In this document: positions 16,041 through 26,200 of the stretch, one piece after another
Numbering within the stretch: the first letter of the stretch is position 1
Layout: each line of letters starts with the position of its first letter
NCBI GenBank assembly: GCA_028287505.1
Contig: JAQBPN010000096.1
Location: forward strand, 1 to 64,000
Reading direction: 5' to 3'
Length of the DNA stretch: 64,000 bases
Origin: Fibrobacterota bacterium
GTDB taxonomy: Bacteria; Fibrobacterota; Fibrobacteria; UBA11236
Notes under the pieces: generated by a model
Told to the model about the DNA's origin: nothing
The model's database searches: none
What the model saw: only the letters and a program-made list of their open reading frames with translations
Program-made: the position numbers and the translations under genes

Positions 16041-18251
16041 CTAGTAATCGACCTCTAACGGTCCCAGGCCCAGGACTCCCTCCACCCGGCCCGCGGCCAG
16101 GGCCAATCGCCCCAGGATCCGGAAATACAGCGCATAGCACCGGCCCATGGCCTCTTCGGCGGCCGCATAGTGGGCGCCGTAGTCATGCTCCGCGGGCAGA
16201 GCGTCCATGGCATAATCGGCCAGCCCGGAAGAGCCCGGCTTGGACCCGAAAGGATACTCCAGGCCGTTGAACCCGGCGCCCAAGGCTTCCAGTTCCAGGC
16301 GGATGGCCAAGGCATGGGTCTTGAGCTGGGCTTCCATTTCCGGGGAGCTTTCATTGCCTTCCAGGTTTTCCAACAGGATGCCCATGCCGTGGAACGAACG
16401 CCGCAGGGATTCCAGGCGCGATTGGACGCCGCCGAGGGCCGCCAGCACAGGTAGCAGGCGGGTTACCTCTTGGGCGCAAGCGCCGGCATCCAGCAGGCAT
16501 TCGCGCACATGGGAATCCGAGAGCAGCCGCAATGCGGAAGCCATGCGCATGCGCATGGCATCTTCGAATGCCGCAAGCCCGGCCGAGATGTGGCGCTGTT
16601 CGGCTTCCGCTTCCTTGAAAGCCTGGGCGGCCTGGAGAGCGCCGCCTTTCCGCAGTTGAAAATCCCCCGGCTCAATCCAGAAATTCGCGCGCATCAGGGC
16701 CAACGCCTGGACGGCGTCCAGCATGCGCGCATCGGCGACGCCGAAAGCCCGGTACTTTTCCGCGGCCCGCGAATGATCCGCTTCGATATGCGCGCGGGCG
16801 GCCTTGAGGCGGGCCTGCAGTTTTCCGGAATCGGCGGGTTCCATCGAGGCCTTGCGGGAGACCGGCTCGATGGGACCGTCCGGACCGCATTCCAGGTCCG
16901 CCGCGGTCAGCCACATCGGCCGGAGATTGGTAAGCAGGCCCAGGAAATATCCAGTCACGGCGGCTTCGCCCACCTGCACTTCGCTTTGGCCCGTAACCAG
17001 GTCCGAAGTGGACATCATGCGCGATGGGTTGAAATCCTCGCCCAGGTCCCGGCGGTAAAAGGAAGTGGTGACGCGCCTGGAAAGAGCCGCGAAGTCCGAG
17101 AAGAGGGTGTGGGAAGGACCGCCGGCGCGGAACACGCCCCGGACGGAGATCCGGCGGGCGCGACGGACGCGATCGGCCAGGCTGGGATGGGTGTCGAACA
17201 AAGCGGTCTTTTCGGCGAGCAGGGATCGCTCCATCTTGAGCCGCACTTCCGGGATGAAGACCCGGGTGTGCGCCGCCACCAGGGCGGGAAGATCGTCTGC
17301 GAGCCGCCCTTCCCGCAGGGCCATGCCCAAGCTGCGGTTGGCCAGCCCCCAGGCGGCCTCTATCACTTTGGCCTCCAGCACCATGTTCGCGAACGTCTCT
17401 CCGCCCACCAGCCTGATGGCCGCGCTGTCCGCCTCGTGCTCCATCTGGCGCAGCAGCACGGAACTAACCGCCTGGCCCGCGCGCACGTGGGTTTTCAGGA
17501 TTTGGCTCACGATCCATGCGCAGATGCGCGCGGACCAGCCCAGGCAGAACAGGAAAGGATCGAGGCGTTGATTGCGGGCCGCCAGATCCCGTTCCCAGTT
17601 GTCCTCCCTGGATGCCGCGCGGGAGAACCAGTGGTTCACGGAGCGGATGCCGTACACCATGCGCATGGCCGCGCCCTGCCGGAAATGTCCCAATTCATGG
17701 GCGAGCACTCCGGCGAATTGGCCCAACTCCAGACCGCGCACCAGCGGCAGGCCCAGGACCAGCTCCAATCCTCCTGTCCAGAAATTCGTCCAGCCCGGGG
17801 CCAGGCGCGCGCTGGCGTTCACGTCCATGCTCACCTGGATGCGCATGGGAGCGGGCGATCCGAGCGCCGTGCAAATCTGGAGGATGAAAGCGTGCAAGCG
17901 CGGCTCTTCCCCAGGAGTGATCGACATGTCCGCTTTGGGACGGCGCCTACCCGTGATAAAGGGACGCAATAGGAAAAGGGAGAGTTCGACCAGGATCAGA
18001 ACCCCCAATACATAAGCCAGCCCGGTGGAAAAACCGGCGTCCGGACCCATTGCCCAATGCAGGTTCCCCACCAGGTGCGCGCGTAGCAGCCAGAGTACCC
18101 CGCCGCAAATAGCCAGATAGGAGGCCGGAAGGACGACGGTGGCGGCACCCACCGCCAACAACCCCAGGACATAGGCGACGGGCGGATGCGCTTCGATCTT
18201 TTTGCGCCGACGCAGGGTTTTGGGCACCCCGGATTTGGGCAGCAGAGACAT
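16041..18251 (-). CDS. Membrane-bound M48-family zinc metallopeptidase
   Basis: This protein has 736 residues from ATG 18249-18251, which has an AAGG site nine bases upstream; another ATG at 18260 and a longer open frame to 18575 are less likely. Two to three N-terminal membrane segments (about 25-105) precede an M48 domain with the zinc motif in VLAHELGHF (about 184-188) and the downstream EHEADSAA metal ligand region (about 272). The roughly 400 residues after the peptidase domain are helical, unlike HtpX or BepA, and unassigned. HtpX-type enzymes degrade damaged membrane proteins. The gene is convergent with ubiB and divergent from the GAF gene. Confidence 0.88.
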   Translation of the reverse strand: MSLLPKSGVPKTLRRRKKIEAHPPVAYVLGLLAVGAATVVLPASYLAICGGVLWLLRAHLVGNLHWAMGPDAGFSTGLAYVLGVLILVELSLFLLRPFITGRRRPKADMSITPGEEPRLHAFILQICTALGSPAPMRIQVSMDVNASARLAPGWTNFWTGGLELVLGLPLVRGLELGQFAGVLAHELGHFRQGAAMRMVYGIRSVNHWFSRAASREDNWERDLAARNQRLDPFLFCLGWSARICAWIVSQILKTHVRAGQAVSSVLLRQMEHEADSAAIRLVGGETFANMVLEAKVIEAAWGLANRSLGMALREGRLADDLPALVAAHTRVFIPEVRLKMERSLLAEKTALFDTHPSLADRVRRARRISVRGVFRAGGPSHTLFSDFAALSRRVTTSFYRRDLGEDFNPSRMMSTSDLVTGQSEVQVGEAAVTGYFLGLLTNLRPMWLTAADLECGPDGPIEPVSRKASMEPADSGKLQARLKAARAHIEADHSRAAEKYRAFGVADARMLDAVQALALMRANFWIEPGDFQLRKGGALQAAQAFKEAEAEQRHISAGLAAFEDAMRMRMASALRLLSDSHVRECLLDAGACAQEVTRLLPVLAALGGVQSRLESLRRSFHGMGILLENLEGNESSPEMEAQLKTHALAIRLELEALGAGFNGLEYPFGSKPGSSGLADYAMDALPAEHDYGAHYAAAEEAMGRCYALYFRILGRLALAAGRVEGVLGLGPLEVDY

Positions 18252-18560
18252 GGACCGCATCCTTGTATTGTAGCGGAAAGGCCCAAAGGGGACAACGCGG
18301 CATTGCGAATGCGCGGCCTTGGGAAAGGCCCCGGGCCCTTGGCGGTTGCAATCCCCGTTCCCGGTTCGGGTGCTTGCGCTTTTGGATGTTGCGCCGGATT
18401 TGAATGATTTGAGGAATCGTTTACGGTAAATCATTGCGAAAATCGGCCCTTTCCCCATCGCCGTCATTGCAGCGCGCTTCCGCCCACGGTACAATTGGAA
18501 ACGTTCTTCCAGGAAGCGCGACGGCTCCCGCATGCCGCCCTTCCGGAACCGATTGGGAAA
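18252..18560. promoter_or_regulatory. Divergent regulatory region with long-spaced inverted repeat
   Basis: These 309 bp separate the M48 and GAF genes and hold no supported gene. AATGATTT (18403-18410) and AAATCATT (18428-18435) form a perfect 8-bp inverted repeat around 17 bp, in an AT-richer patch. This geometry fits a dimeric regulator site or an extended promoter element for one or both genes. Confidence 0.4.
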
Positions 18561-20423
18561 ATGCCAGAAAATCACGAATCATCGCCGCTCAACCATCACG
18601 TAGATCCGGAACACCGGCACGGGGAAACGCGCCAAGTGGCCATCGTAGGCCTGAACCGGGAAACGGCCAACCTGTTGCCCAGCCTGCTGGACGCGGATGG
18701 CATCCAAGTCATCAAGGTGCTCAACCCCGAACTCGAGGACTTGAGCCGCCTGACCCAATATCCGCACCTGTCCATGGTCATCGACACCACCCATAACGCG
18801 TCCATCGCCGCCCGTTTGAAAAAGCTGCCGCTTAAAAAAGTGGATGTGATCAGCGGGCTGGGAGCCCGCATCCTTTTCTGCGGCATCCGCAAGGGCCATC
18901 CCGGAGAGAAGGACGGCATCCTGCAAAGCCTGGAGGAGATCAGGGAAGCATTGTGCCTGACCAAGAACAAGGCCGAGATCTTCAAGGTCATCCTGAACAC
19001 GGCGGTGAAATCATCCGGCGCGGATTGCGGTTCAATCATGCTCCTGGATCCCTCCAAACGCCAGCTGACCATCGAATCCGCCTACGGCCTGGAGGAGAGC
19101 GTCGTCGTCTCGTCCATCCAGCGCGTCGGCAAAGGCGTTTCCGGATGCGCCGTGCGCCGTTGCGAGCCGATCCTCATCAACGGGGCGGCGGACAAGCAGG
19201 CATACTCGGCCGATTACCAGAAACCGGAATTGGTTTCATCCATATGCTGCCCGCTCATGTTCGGAGAGGAAGCCGTGGGAGTCATCAACATCGCCAGCAA
19301 GAATCCCTCGCGCATCTTCGATCAGGCCGACGTGGCTTTCCTCGAGGAGCTGGCGCGCCTGGCGGCGGAAGTCATCAAGACCTCCAAGGATTACGAGGCC
19401 CCCCAGCATACGACCCAATCCCTGGGCCTGTTGAACAGCGTGCGGGAAATCCTCTCCATGAAGTACCGCTTCGAGGAGCGGATGAACCTGCTCCTGATGA
19501 AAATCGCCAACGCCCTCGGGGCCAAGGTCTGCACCTTCTACGAATTCAGTCCGACCGATCGCGTCTTCGTCGCCAAGGCATCCAGCTCCGTGAGCGTCAA
19601 CCTGCTGCGGGAACGGCCCATGTTCCTGGACGATTTCTTCACCCAGCGGGTCATCAAGACCAACACCACCTTTTGCGTGAACTCCACGGGCAAGGAGCCC
19701 CGCACCAAGAAATGGTACATGCTGCAGCCCATCCGCACGGGAACCGAGCTGGTGGGAACCCTGTTCATCTACCTGCATTCCGAGAAGAACCATCTGAAGG
19801 AAGAGATGGCTCTGATTAAAAAGGTCGGCGACATGCTGGCCCGGGAACTGGCCAAGAACCGCGAGATGGAAACCATCAAGGTCCAGTCGCTCAAGTACTC
19901 CGCCATCTCGCAATTCTCGTTCGATATCGCCAATGCCCGGAGCCTTCCGGATCTGATCAAGATGATCCTGTCCAACCTGCGGTTGATCCTGGAGGCGGAA
20001 ACCTGCGTGCTGCGGTTGCGCAATTCCCCCGCCGCGGCCTTGGAAGTGCGCGACAGCCTGTCCCACCGGAATCCGGTCTGGATGAAGGACATTCTGGCGG
20101 TGGACGAAGCCATCTGCTCCGACATGGTTCCCGGCAAGGGCGTGCTCAAAATCGACAAGCTGGGCGATAGCCGCTACGGTACGGAGAACCTGGCCTCGGA
20201 ATCCGTGCTCGCCATGGCCATCGAAATCAACGGGGAGATTCTGGGTACCTTGACCTTGTACGATAAGAAGGCCCTGGATCAGACCACGACGAGGAGCTTT
20301 TCCGATCAGGACAAGGACGTGATGCTCAACTTCTGCATGCAGGCAGGCAAGGGGTTGAAGCGGTTCTTCCCCTTCCCCGCCCCGGCGACGCAGTCCCAGG
20401 AGCCGGTCCTGGCCGATCTCTAG
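18561..20423 (+). CDS. Triple-GAF-domain sensory protein
   Basis: This protein has 620 residues from ATG 18561; the frame is open to a TTG at 18495, and neither has a strong ribosome-binding site. Residues about 24-115 look like a Rossmann or receiver-like domain (QVAIVGLNRETANLLPSLL) without phosphoacceptor motifs I can identify. Three GAF domains follow at about 131-300, 310-445 and 455-600 (for example SGADCGSIMLLD, GVINIASKNPSRIFDQAD and EILGTLTLYDKKALDQ). There is no histidine kinase, GGDEF, HD or DNA-binding output. It probably acts through protein contacts. It ends 17 bp from the convergent stress cluster. Confidence 0.82.
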   Translation: MPENHESSPLNHHVDPEHRHGETRQVAIVGLNRETANLLPSLLDADGIQVIKVLNPELEDLSRLTQYPHLSMVIDTTHNASIAARLKKLPLKKVDVISGLGARILFCGIRKGHPGEKDGILQSLEEIREALCLTKNKAEIFKVILNTAVKSSGADCGSIMLLDPSKRQLTIESAYGLEESVVVSSIQRVGKGVSGCAVRRCEPILINGAADKQAYSADYQKPELVSSICCPLMFGEEAVGVINIASKNPSRIFDQADVAFLEELARLAAEVIKTSKDYEAPQHTTQSLGLLNSVREILSMKYRFEERMNLLLMKIANALGAKVCTFYEFSPTDRVFVAKASSSVSVNLLRERPMFLDDFFTQRVIKTNTTFCVNSTGKEPRTKKWYMLQPIRTGTELVGTLFIYLHSEKNHLKEEMALIKKVGDMLARELAKNREMETIKVQSLKYSAISQFSFDIANARSLPDLIKMILSNLRLILEAETCVLRLRNSPAAALEVRDSLSHRNPVWMKDILAVDEAICSDMVPGKGVLKIDKLGDSRYGTENLASESVLAMAIEINGEILGTLTLYDKKALDQTTTRSFSDQDKDVMLNFCMQAGKGLKRFFPFPAPATQSQEPVLADL

Positions 20424-20440
20424 GCCGGAACGGCCGGACG

Positions 20441-20881
20441 TTAGGCCTTGACCGCGTCCAGGGCCCGGGCGGAATTCCTGGCGAGGTTCTCCCCTTCCGC
20501 TCCCGAAGCGGAATCCACGTTCTGGAAATCGCCCCGCAGCGCCTTCAGAGCGTACTTCTCCTCATAGATTTCCTTGCGCGATCGCAATCCCAGGCTTTTG
20601 AGGATGCCTTCCGAGGGGCGCCACTTTTCCTGGGCCGCCAGGAACAACAAAGGCAGGGATGCCCAGGTCAGTACGCGCCACAGACGGCTCCCGGCGAACC
20701 CCATGATCATGCCGAAGAGACCGGCTCCGGAAAGGGCCAGGGAGACGAACTTCTCCGCGTCCCATTCCTCGTCCAGGGACCGGATGCGTTCGGTCAGGCC
20801 TTCCTTGCCAAGGGATCCGTAAAACCGGACATTGTCCCCGGTTCTGGACTGCGTGCTGTCTCGTTCCCTTGTTTCGATCAT
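20441..20881 (-). CDS. Small membrane protein of the stress/glucan cluster
   Basis: This protein has 146 residues from ATG 20879-20881, preceded by a strong GGAGG site nine bases upstream. The N-terminal third is charged and soluble (LGKEGLTERIRSLDEEWDAEKF). Two hydrophobic stretches (VSLALSGAGLFGMIMGFAG and VLTWASLPLLFLAA) form a hairpin, followed by a charged helix (KSLGLRSRKEIYEEKYALKALRG). This resembles YgaP-type transmembrane modules (DUF2892-like), but the match is weak. It lies 14 bp downstream of the CBS gene and so is likely its operon partner. Confidence 0.65.
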   Translation of the reverse strand: MIETRERDSTQSRTGDNVRFYGSLGKEGLTERIRSLDEEWDAEKFVSLALSGAGLFGMIMGFAGSRLWRVLTWASLPLLFLAAQEKWRPSEGILKSLGLRSRKEIYEEKYALKALRGDFQNVDSASGAEGENLARNSARALDAVKA

Positions 20882-20895
20882 GCGCCATTTCCTCC

Positions 20896-21297
20896 TTACG
20901 ATGTGCTTGGATGCCCTTTGGGCAGGTGTCGGGCTATTTGCGATTGGGTGACGATGCCGGAAACCCAACCCCGGGCGTCGATGACGACCATGCGGCGCAC
21001 CCCGTGCCGTTGCATCAGCAGCGTGCACTCCTGGAGCAACGCGTCTTCGCCCACGGTCAGCGCGGGCCCCGTCTGGATTTCCCGGGCGGACATTTCCAGG
21101 GGATTCTTCCCTTGCGCCACGGTGCGCACGGCGATGTCCCTGTCCGTAATCATGCCGATGGGGATCATTTCCGTTTCATTCCTCACAACGGGTATGGCCC
21201 CGCAGGCGTTTTCGACCATGAGCCTGGCGACCCGGGTCACCGGCGTGCCAGGAAGACAGCATACCGGATGCTCTGTCATCACGTCCTTAACGCGCAT
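20896..21297 (-). CDS. CBS-domain pair protein
   Basis: This protein has 133 residues, essentially two CBS motifs: MRVKDVMTEHPVCCLPGTPV, then GAIPVV and GMITDRDIAVR, and the second with RRMVVIDARGWVSGIVTQ. CBS pairs bind adenosyl ligands and sense energy or ionic state. The short free-standing form suggests it regulates a partner. It is a close paralogue of the protein at 31967-32401, sharing the unusual double Cys after the first helix (PVCC versus PICC) and MVEN.CGAIPVV. The start lacks a strong ribosome-binding site but aligns with its paralogue. Confidence 0.88.
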   Translation of the reverse strand: MRVKDVMTEHPVCCLPGTPVTRVARLMVENACGAIPVVRNETEMIPIGMITDRDIAVRTVAQGKNPLEMSAREIQTGPALTVGEDALLQECTLLMQRHGVRRMVVIDARGWVSGIVTQSQIARHLPKGHPSTS

Positions 21298-21431
21298 ATG
21301 GGCCGCCGGACCGGATGATCCGGCTCGCTAAAGCCGTGGATCCGTCCAAGTGGAAAATACCTTCTGGGCGGGTGCGACGCAAACGGCAAACCCGCGCTTG
21401 ATCCGCGAGCGGGGAAGCTTGCGGCCGGTAA

Positions 21432-22148
21432 CTAAGGAGAAGCGATGGATTGCGATCCCCGGAGGCCGGGCCGCCATGAGGAGGATTCGGACATGTGGGA
21501 AACCATTCCCGTCCGGAAGGCTCCGGGTCCAAGCAATCCGGCGCCGCCGGCGCCGAGCAGCGTGGCTCCTCCCGCCACCAGGGCCGCCCCCTGGCCGCCC
21601 CGCAGCCTGTATCCGATGGATGCCAGGACAATGCCTCCCGCGGCCATGATCAGGGAGACCCAATAGGGGTAACTTCCCGGTTTCCTACGCGCGGGGCGGA
21701 ATCCGGGTTCCGCATCGTTCCAGGAAGTGAAGGGCGGGGTAAGGGCTTCCAGCCTGTTCTCCAGATGCCTGACCCCCCTCATGCCGGAAAGCCCTTCCGC
21801 CAAGGCTCGGATCTCCCCTTCGCGGGCCGTGCCCGCCAGGAAAACCTTGCCCTGTTCCACCCGGAACTGCACGGCATCCGGACGCGCGACCATGCGGCCG
21901 ATTTTCGCCTTGATTTTTTCCTGCAGGATGGAATCCGGAACGTCCGCATGCACGACCAGGGCGCGGATCTCCCGCAAAAGCGATTGCGTCCGGACCACGA
22001 CGTCCACGACCGAAACCGAACCCTCAGGAAAGGCGGCCCTGTCCTGCCGGGCCTGAGCCCGGGATTGGGCCGGATCGCGGCGGTTGAGCCATCGTCCCGC
22101 GACCGCGCCGAAGCCGGCCCCCGCCAGAAAAACGAGGAGTCTATCCAT
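21432..22148 (-). CDS. BON-domain membrane protein
   Basis: This protein has 238 residues. An N-terminal hydrophobic segment with Gly zippers (LLVFLAGAGFGAVAGRWL) is followed by a charged linker and a BON domain at about 72-135 (ILQEKIKAKIGRMV, FRVEQGKVFLAGTAREGE, LSGMRGVRHLENRLE). Two more Gly/Ala-rich membrane stretches follow (YWVSLIMAAGGIVLASIG, LVAGGATLLGAGGAGLL) with a short polar tail. BON domains bind phospholipid or other ligands at the envelope and occur in osmotic-stress proteins such as OsmY. It fits the osmoadaptation theme of the cluster. Confidence 0.82.
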   Translation of the reverse strand: MDRLLVFLAGAGFGAVAGRWLNRRDPAQSRAQARQDRAAFPEGSVSVVDVVVRTQSLLREIRALVVHADVPDSILQEKIKAKIGRMVARPDAVQFRVEQGKVFLAGTAREGEIRALAEGLSGMRGVRHLENRLEALTPPFTSWNDAEPGFRPARRKPGSYPYWVSLIMAAGGIVLASIGYRLRGGQGAALVAGGATLLGAGGAGLLGPGAFRTGMVSHMSESSSWRPGLRGSQSIASP

Positions 22149-22255
22149 GGACTTAAAATACCTTTTCCCGGGGCGCGGTGCGCCTCTTTGGAAAAATGCG
22201 CGGCCCCGGACGCGGCGCTGGGGCCGCGGCGCGGCGCAATGGCCGCATTCCGCCC

Positions 22256-23029
22256 CTAGGTGCGCTGGGCCTGGCTGTAGGCGGTTTCGCCCGTTTCCAT
22301 CAAGGACTTGAACCGGCGCAAATCCTCGTCCACCATCTTGTCGGGATCTTTTCCGAAAAGCTTGGCGAACGCCTTGCCGGCCTTCCCCGCGGGCATCTCA
22401 TACTCCAGATAGACCCGGATGTCCGTGGCGCGGCCGTCGGAAATGGGCTCGAAGATGACCACGCCGTTGTTCTTGATCTCGGAGGTGTCCAGCGACCTCC
22501 ACGAGACCTTCCGGTTTTCCCGATCGTCCGTGATCTCCGCGTCCCATTCGATCTCGATCCCCGCGGGGGCCTTGGCCACCCAATGGGATCGGCGATCATC
22601 GATGGAACGCACCGACTTGAGGTGCTTCATCACCCGGGGCAGGTTTTCGAAATTGCGCCAGAAACGGTACACCTCTTCCGGGGACCGGTCCACGGCGATG
22701 GATTTCTCGGCCTTGAAGCTGCCGGTGCTTATCGCCTTCTTGACGGCTTTGGTCTTGTCGGCGGTATTGATCCCGAAAGCCTGGTAAATCAGGCTGCGCC
22801 CCAGGGTGCCCCGCAAGATCAGGTTTCCGCCCGCGAGCGCCAGCAAGGCTCCCAACCAGGAACGCCTCCTGACTCCCAAGTAGATCAACCCGCCTCCTAC
22901 GGCGGCGGAGATCCACCGCTCCGGCATCGCGACGTTTATCCTGGAGTCGGCCCGCTCCCCGTATCCGCCGACGTTTTCCGCCGCGGCATCCGGCCCGGCG
23001 TTGTCCCTCGAAATCTGGCTTCCGTCCAT
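22256..23029 (-). CDS. SRPBCC (cyclase/dehydrase) protein with YgaP-like membrane domain
   Basis: This protein has 257 residues with a strong AGGAGG site. Residues about 35-85 are a short membrane domain (ISAAVGGGLIYLGVRRRSWLG, LLALAGGNLILRG) of the DUF2892/YgaP type. Residues about 105-245 are an SRPBCC/START-like fold of the polyketide-cyclase/Coq10 class (SIAVDRSPEEVYRFWRNFEN, LPRVMKHLKSV, WDAEITDDRENRKVSWRS). The fold binds hydrophobic ligands. The pair with the BON and CBS genes is a combination often seen together in stress islands. It probably binds a lipid at the membrane; the ligand is unknown. Confidence 0.85.
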   Translation of the reverse strand: MDGSQISRDNAGPDAAAENVGGYGERADSRINVAMPERWISAAVGGGLIYLGVRRRSWLGALLALAGGNLILRGTLGRSLIYQAFGINTADKTKAVKKAISTGSFKAEKSIAVDRSPEEVYRFWRNFENLPRVMKHLKSVRSIDDRRSHWVAKAPAGIEIEWDAEITDDRENRKVSWRSLDTSEIKNNGVVIFEPISDGRATDIRVYLEYEMPAGKAGKAFAKLFGKDPDKMVDEDLRRFKSLMETGETAYSQAQRT

Positions 23030-23200
23030 TTTTCATCCTCCTCGATTGGTTGCAAATCGGTGCCCGGCTCGCAGGCCGGGGGTTTCGCACCCGCGCCGAC
23101 GCGGGGGAAACCGTCTTTTGATCTGTTTTAAAATAAAGTCGTGAAGGATGCGGTCAAAGCATATTCCGCGCCGAATGCGAGGAGGGGACAGGACGAGGAA

Positions 23201-26200
23201 TCAGGCCACGGGGCGGGAGCTTCCCATGCCCAGGCGGATATGATGCGTTTTCCCGTCATCTTCCAGCATGAGGGATTCGGGAACCGCGTCCAGTTTCACC
23301 CCGTCCACCTCGCAGGTATCGATGCCGCGGTTGGCGCCGTTGGGATTGAGCACGGTGATTTCGTAGAGGGCGGAGCCGCGACGATAGCGGATCTCGAAGC
23401 GGCGCCAGTCCCGGGGAATGCAGGGATTCATCACCAGCTTGTTTCCCAAAAGCCGGAAACCCAGTACCCACTCCAGGCCGGCGCGGTACATCCAACCCGC
23501 GGAGCCGGTATACCAGGTCCAACCTCCGCGGCCCACGTGGGGCGGAACGGCGTACACGTCCGCGGCCGCGACATAGGGTTCCACCTTGTATCGGTAGACG
23601 CCCGCGCGCGTGGCCGCATGGTTGACCGGATTCAGAAGCGAGAGCAGCTCCGCGGCCTTGTCCCCTTCGCCCAAGGATGCGAATGCCGCCACCACCCAGG
23701 CCGCGGCATGGGTGTACTGGCCGCCGTTCTCGCGGACGCCGGGCAGGTAACCTTTGATGTACCCCGGGTCCAGCGGGGAATTGTCGAAGGGGGGAGTGAA
23801 GAGGAGGATAAGCCCTTCCGCGCGCTTGACCAGGTATTCCTCCACGGAGAACATGGCCTGCCTGGCCCGGGTGGGATCGGCCGCTCCCGAAAGCACCGCC
23901 CAGGTCTGGGCGATTGAATCGATGCGGCACTCCTGGGATTGCGAGGAACCCAGAGGGGTCCCGTCGTCGAAGTAACCCCGGCGATACCAATCGCCGTCCC
24001 AGCCCTGGCTTTCCATGGCTTCGCGGATATGCTCGGCCCGGTCCCGCCAGGATCTGGCCCTGGCGATATCGCCCCTGGCTTCCGCGACGGTCGCGAACCC
24101 CTTGAGGTTGGGGATCAGGAACCATGCCAGCCATCCGCTTTCGCCCTTGCCCAGATGGCCCACGCGGTTCATGCCGTCGTTCCAATCCCCGCTGCCGATG
24201 AGGGGAAGCCCATGCGCCCCCACCTCGAGGCTGCGGTCCAAGGCGCGGGCGCAATGCTCATAGACGCTGGCCGATTCCTCCGAAACCTTGGGCTGGAAAT
24301 AGGCGTCCTCCCGGCCTTCCGGCACCTCAGGGCCTTCCAGGAAGGGGGTCTTCTCTTCCAATACAGGAGCATCCCCGGTAACCTCCAGATAGTGCAATAC
24401 CGCATACGGCAGCCAGACCCTGTCGTCGGAGAAACGCGTGCGCACGCCGCGGCCGGAGGGCGGATGCCACCAATGCTGTACGTCCCCGGCCTTGAATTGG
24501 CGCGCGGAGGCCCGCACGATCTGCTCCCGGGCCAGAGAGGCATCCAGGACCGATAGCGCCATCACATCCTGCAACTGATCGCGGAAGCCGAATGCGCCTC
24601 CGGCCTGGTAGAATCCGGATCGCGCCCAGAGCCTGCAGGCAAGCGCCTGATAGGGAAGCCAGCGGTTCAGGAGCAGATCCAGGGAACGGTCCGGCGTTTT
24701 GATTTGCACTCCGCCCAGCACATTGTCCCAACGCTTCTGGACATCTTTCCAGGAAGCGTCGAAATCGATGCCGCGGTACTTGCGGACCAGGGCCGAAGCC
24801 GCTTGTTCATCGGAGGCCTGGCCCAACGTGAAGACGATCTGCACCCGGCCGCCGGGAGGGATTTCCACATGGGTCTGAAGGGCCGTGCAGGGATCCAGGC
24901 CCGCTCCGGAACGGTTGGAGAGCGGCCCGGAGCGCAGCAAGGCCAAGGGTCTGGCGCGATCGCCGTTACGGCCCAGGAACTCCGCCCGGTCGCAGGAGAA
25001 GCCGCTCTGGCGCCCTTCCAGATCCACGAAGCCGATCTGATCCGCGAACTCGGCGATCCAGGGATTGCGCGCGAAGATGGCGCCGGTGGCAGGATCGCGG
25101 TGGGTCTGGACGTGCTGGGTCGAGGGGCCGCGCGTGGTTCCCAGCACCCATTCCACGTAGAAGGTAACGTCCAGGTGACGCATTTCCGCGGACATGTTCT
25201 CCAGGGTCAGGCGCGAAAGCTTGATGGAATCCTCCCAGGGGACCCATTGCAACAGTTCCTGGCGGATGCCGTGGGAAGAGTGCAGGAAGCGGGAATAGCC
25301 GTGGCCGTGGATGGCCACATAAGGCCGGCCTTCCTCGCGGATGGGGAGCGCGGTGGGGCCCCAGACCGCGCCGTTGTCGCGGTCGCGGATGTAGACCGCC
25401 TCGCCGGCGGGATCGGAAACCGGATCGTTGGACCAGGGCGTCAGCTTGCGCTCCCGGCTGTTCCCGCACCAGGTGAATCCCGAGCCGGCTTCCGAGGCCA
25501 GGAAGCCGAAATTCGGATTGGCAATCACGTTCACCCATGGGGCGGGAGTCCATTGCCCTTCCCCCAGGATGATCTGATACTCCTTCCCGTCGGAAGTGAA
25601 TCCGCCCAGTCCATTGAAGAATTCCAGATACGGCCTGGGAGGCGGCGCGTTGCCCTCCCCCGAAGGCTCCATCCGTTTAGGCGAAGGGGCGATGGGGACG
25701 ACGACCCGGCGCATGCGCATCACCTGGTCCGAAAGGCTGCCGCGCCGGGCGCTCAAGACGGCCCGGGCCGCCGCCTGCAACAACAGCCGGTCCTCGGGAG
25801 GAATGTGGTCCCGGCGGAGCAGAAATACCCCGCCCCGGGTAGCCTGTCCCGCATGCCGCATGCGCATCAGACCTTCCAGTTCATTCTGCTGGGGTTGCAG
25901 ATAGGATTCGGACGGGTTCTCGTTCAGCAATACCAGGTCCACGTCCACCCGTTTCATCTCCCAATACGAATGGGCCTTCAGGAGGTCCCTCGCCAGGTTG
26001 CGGTCCCCGGCCTCATCGAAGCTGGCGAACACGATGGGCAGATCCCCGGAGATACCGTATGGCCAGAGCGCCTCCTGGCCCTTGCGGTTCAATGCCAAAA
26101 GGTCCGGGGAAGGCCGCAGGGCCGGGTCCGGAAAGAACAATCGGTTGGCCAGCCGCTGATACAGGCGGGCCTCGTCCGGGCCGATCCCCAGATGGCGCAG

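Noticed and set aside
14251-16140. A 629-codon minus-strand frame opposite ubiB
   Set aside because: All UbiB motifs are on the plus strand. The antisense product has His/Gln/Gly-rich low complexity.
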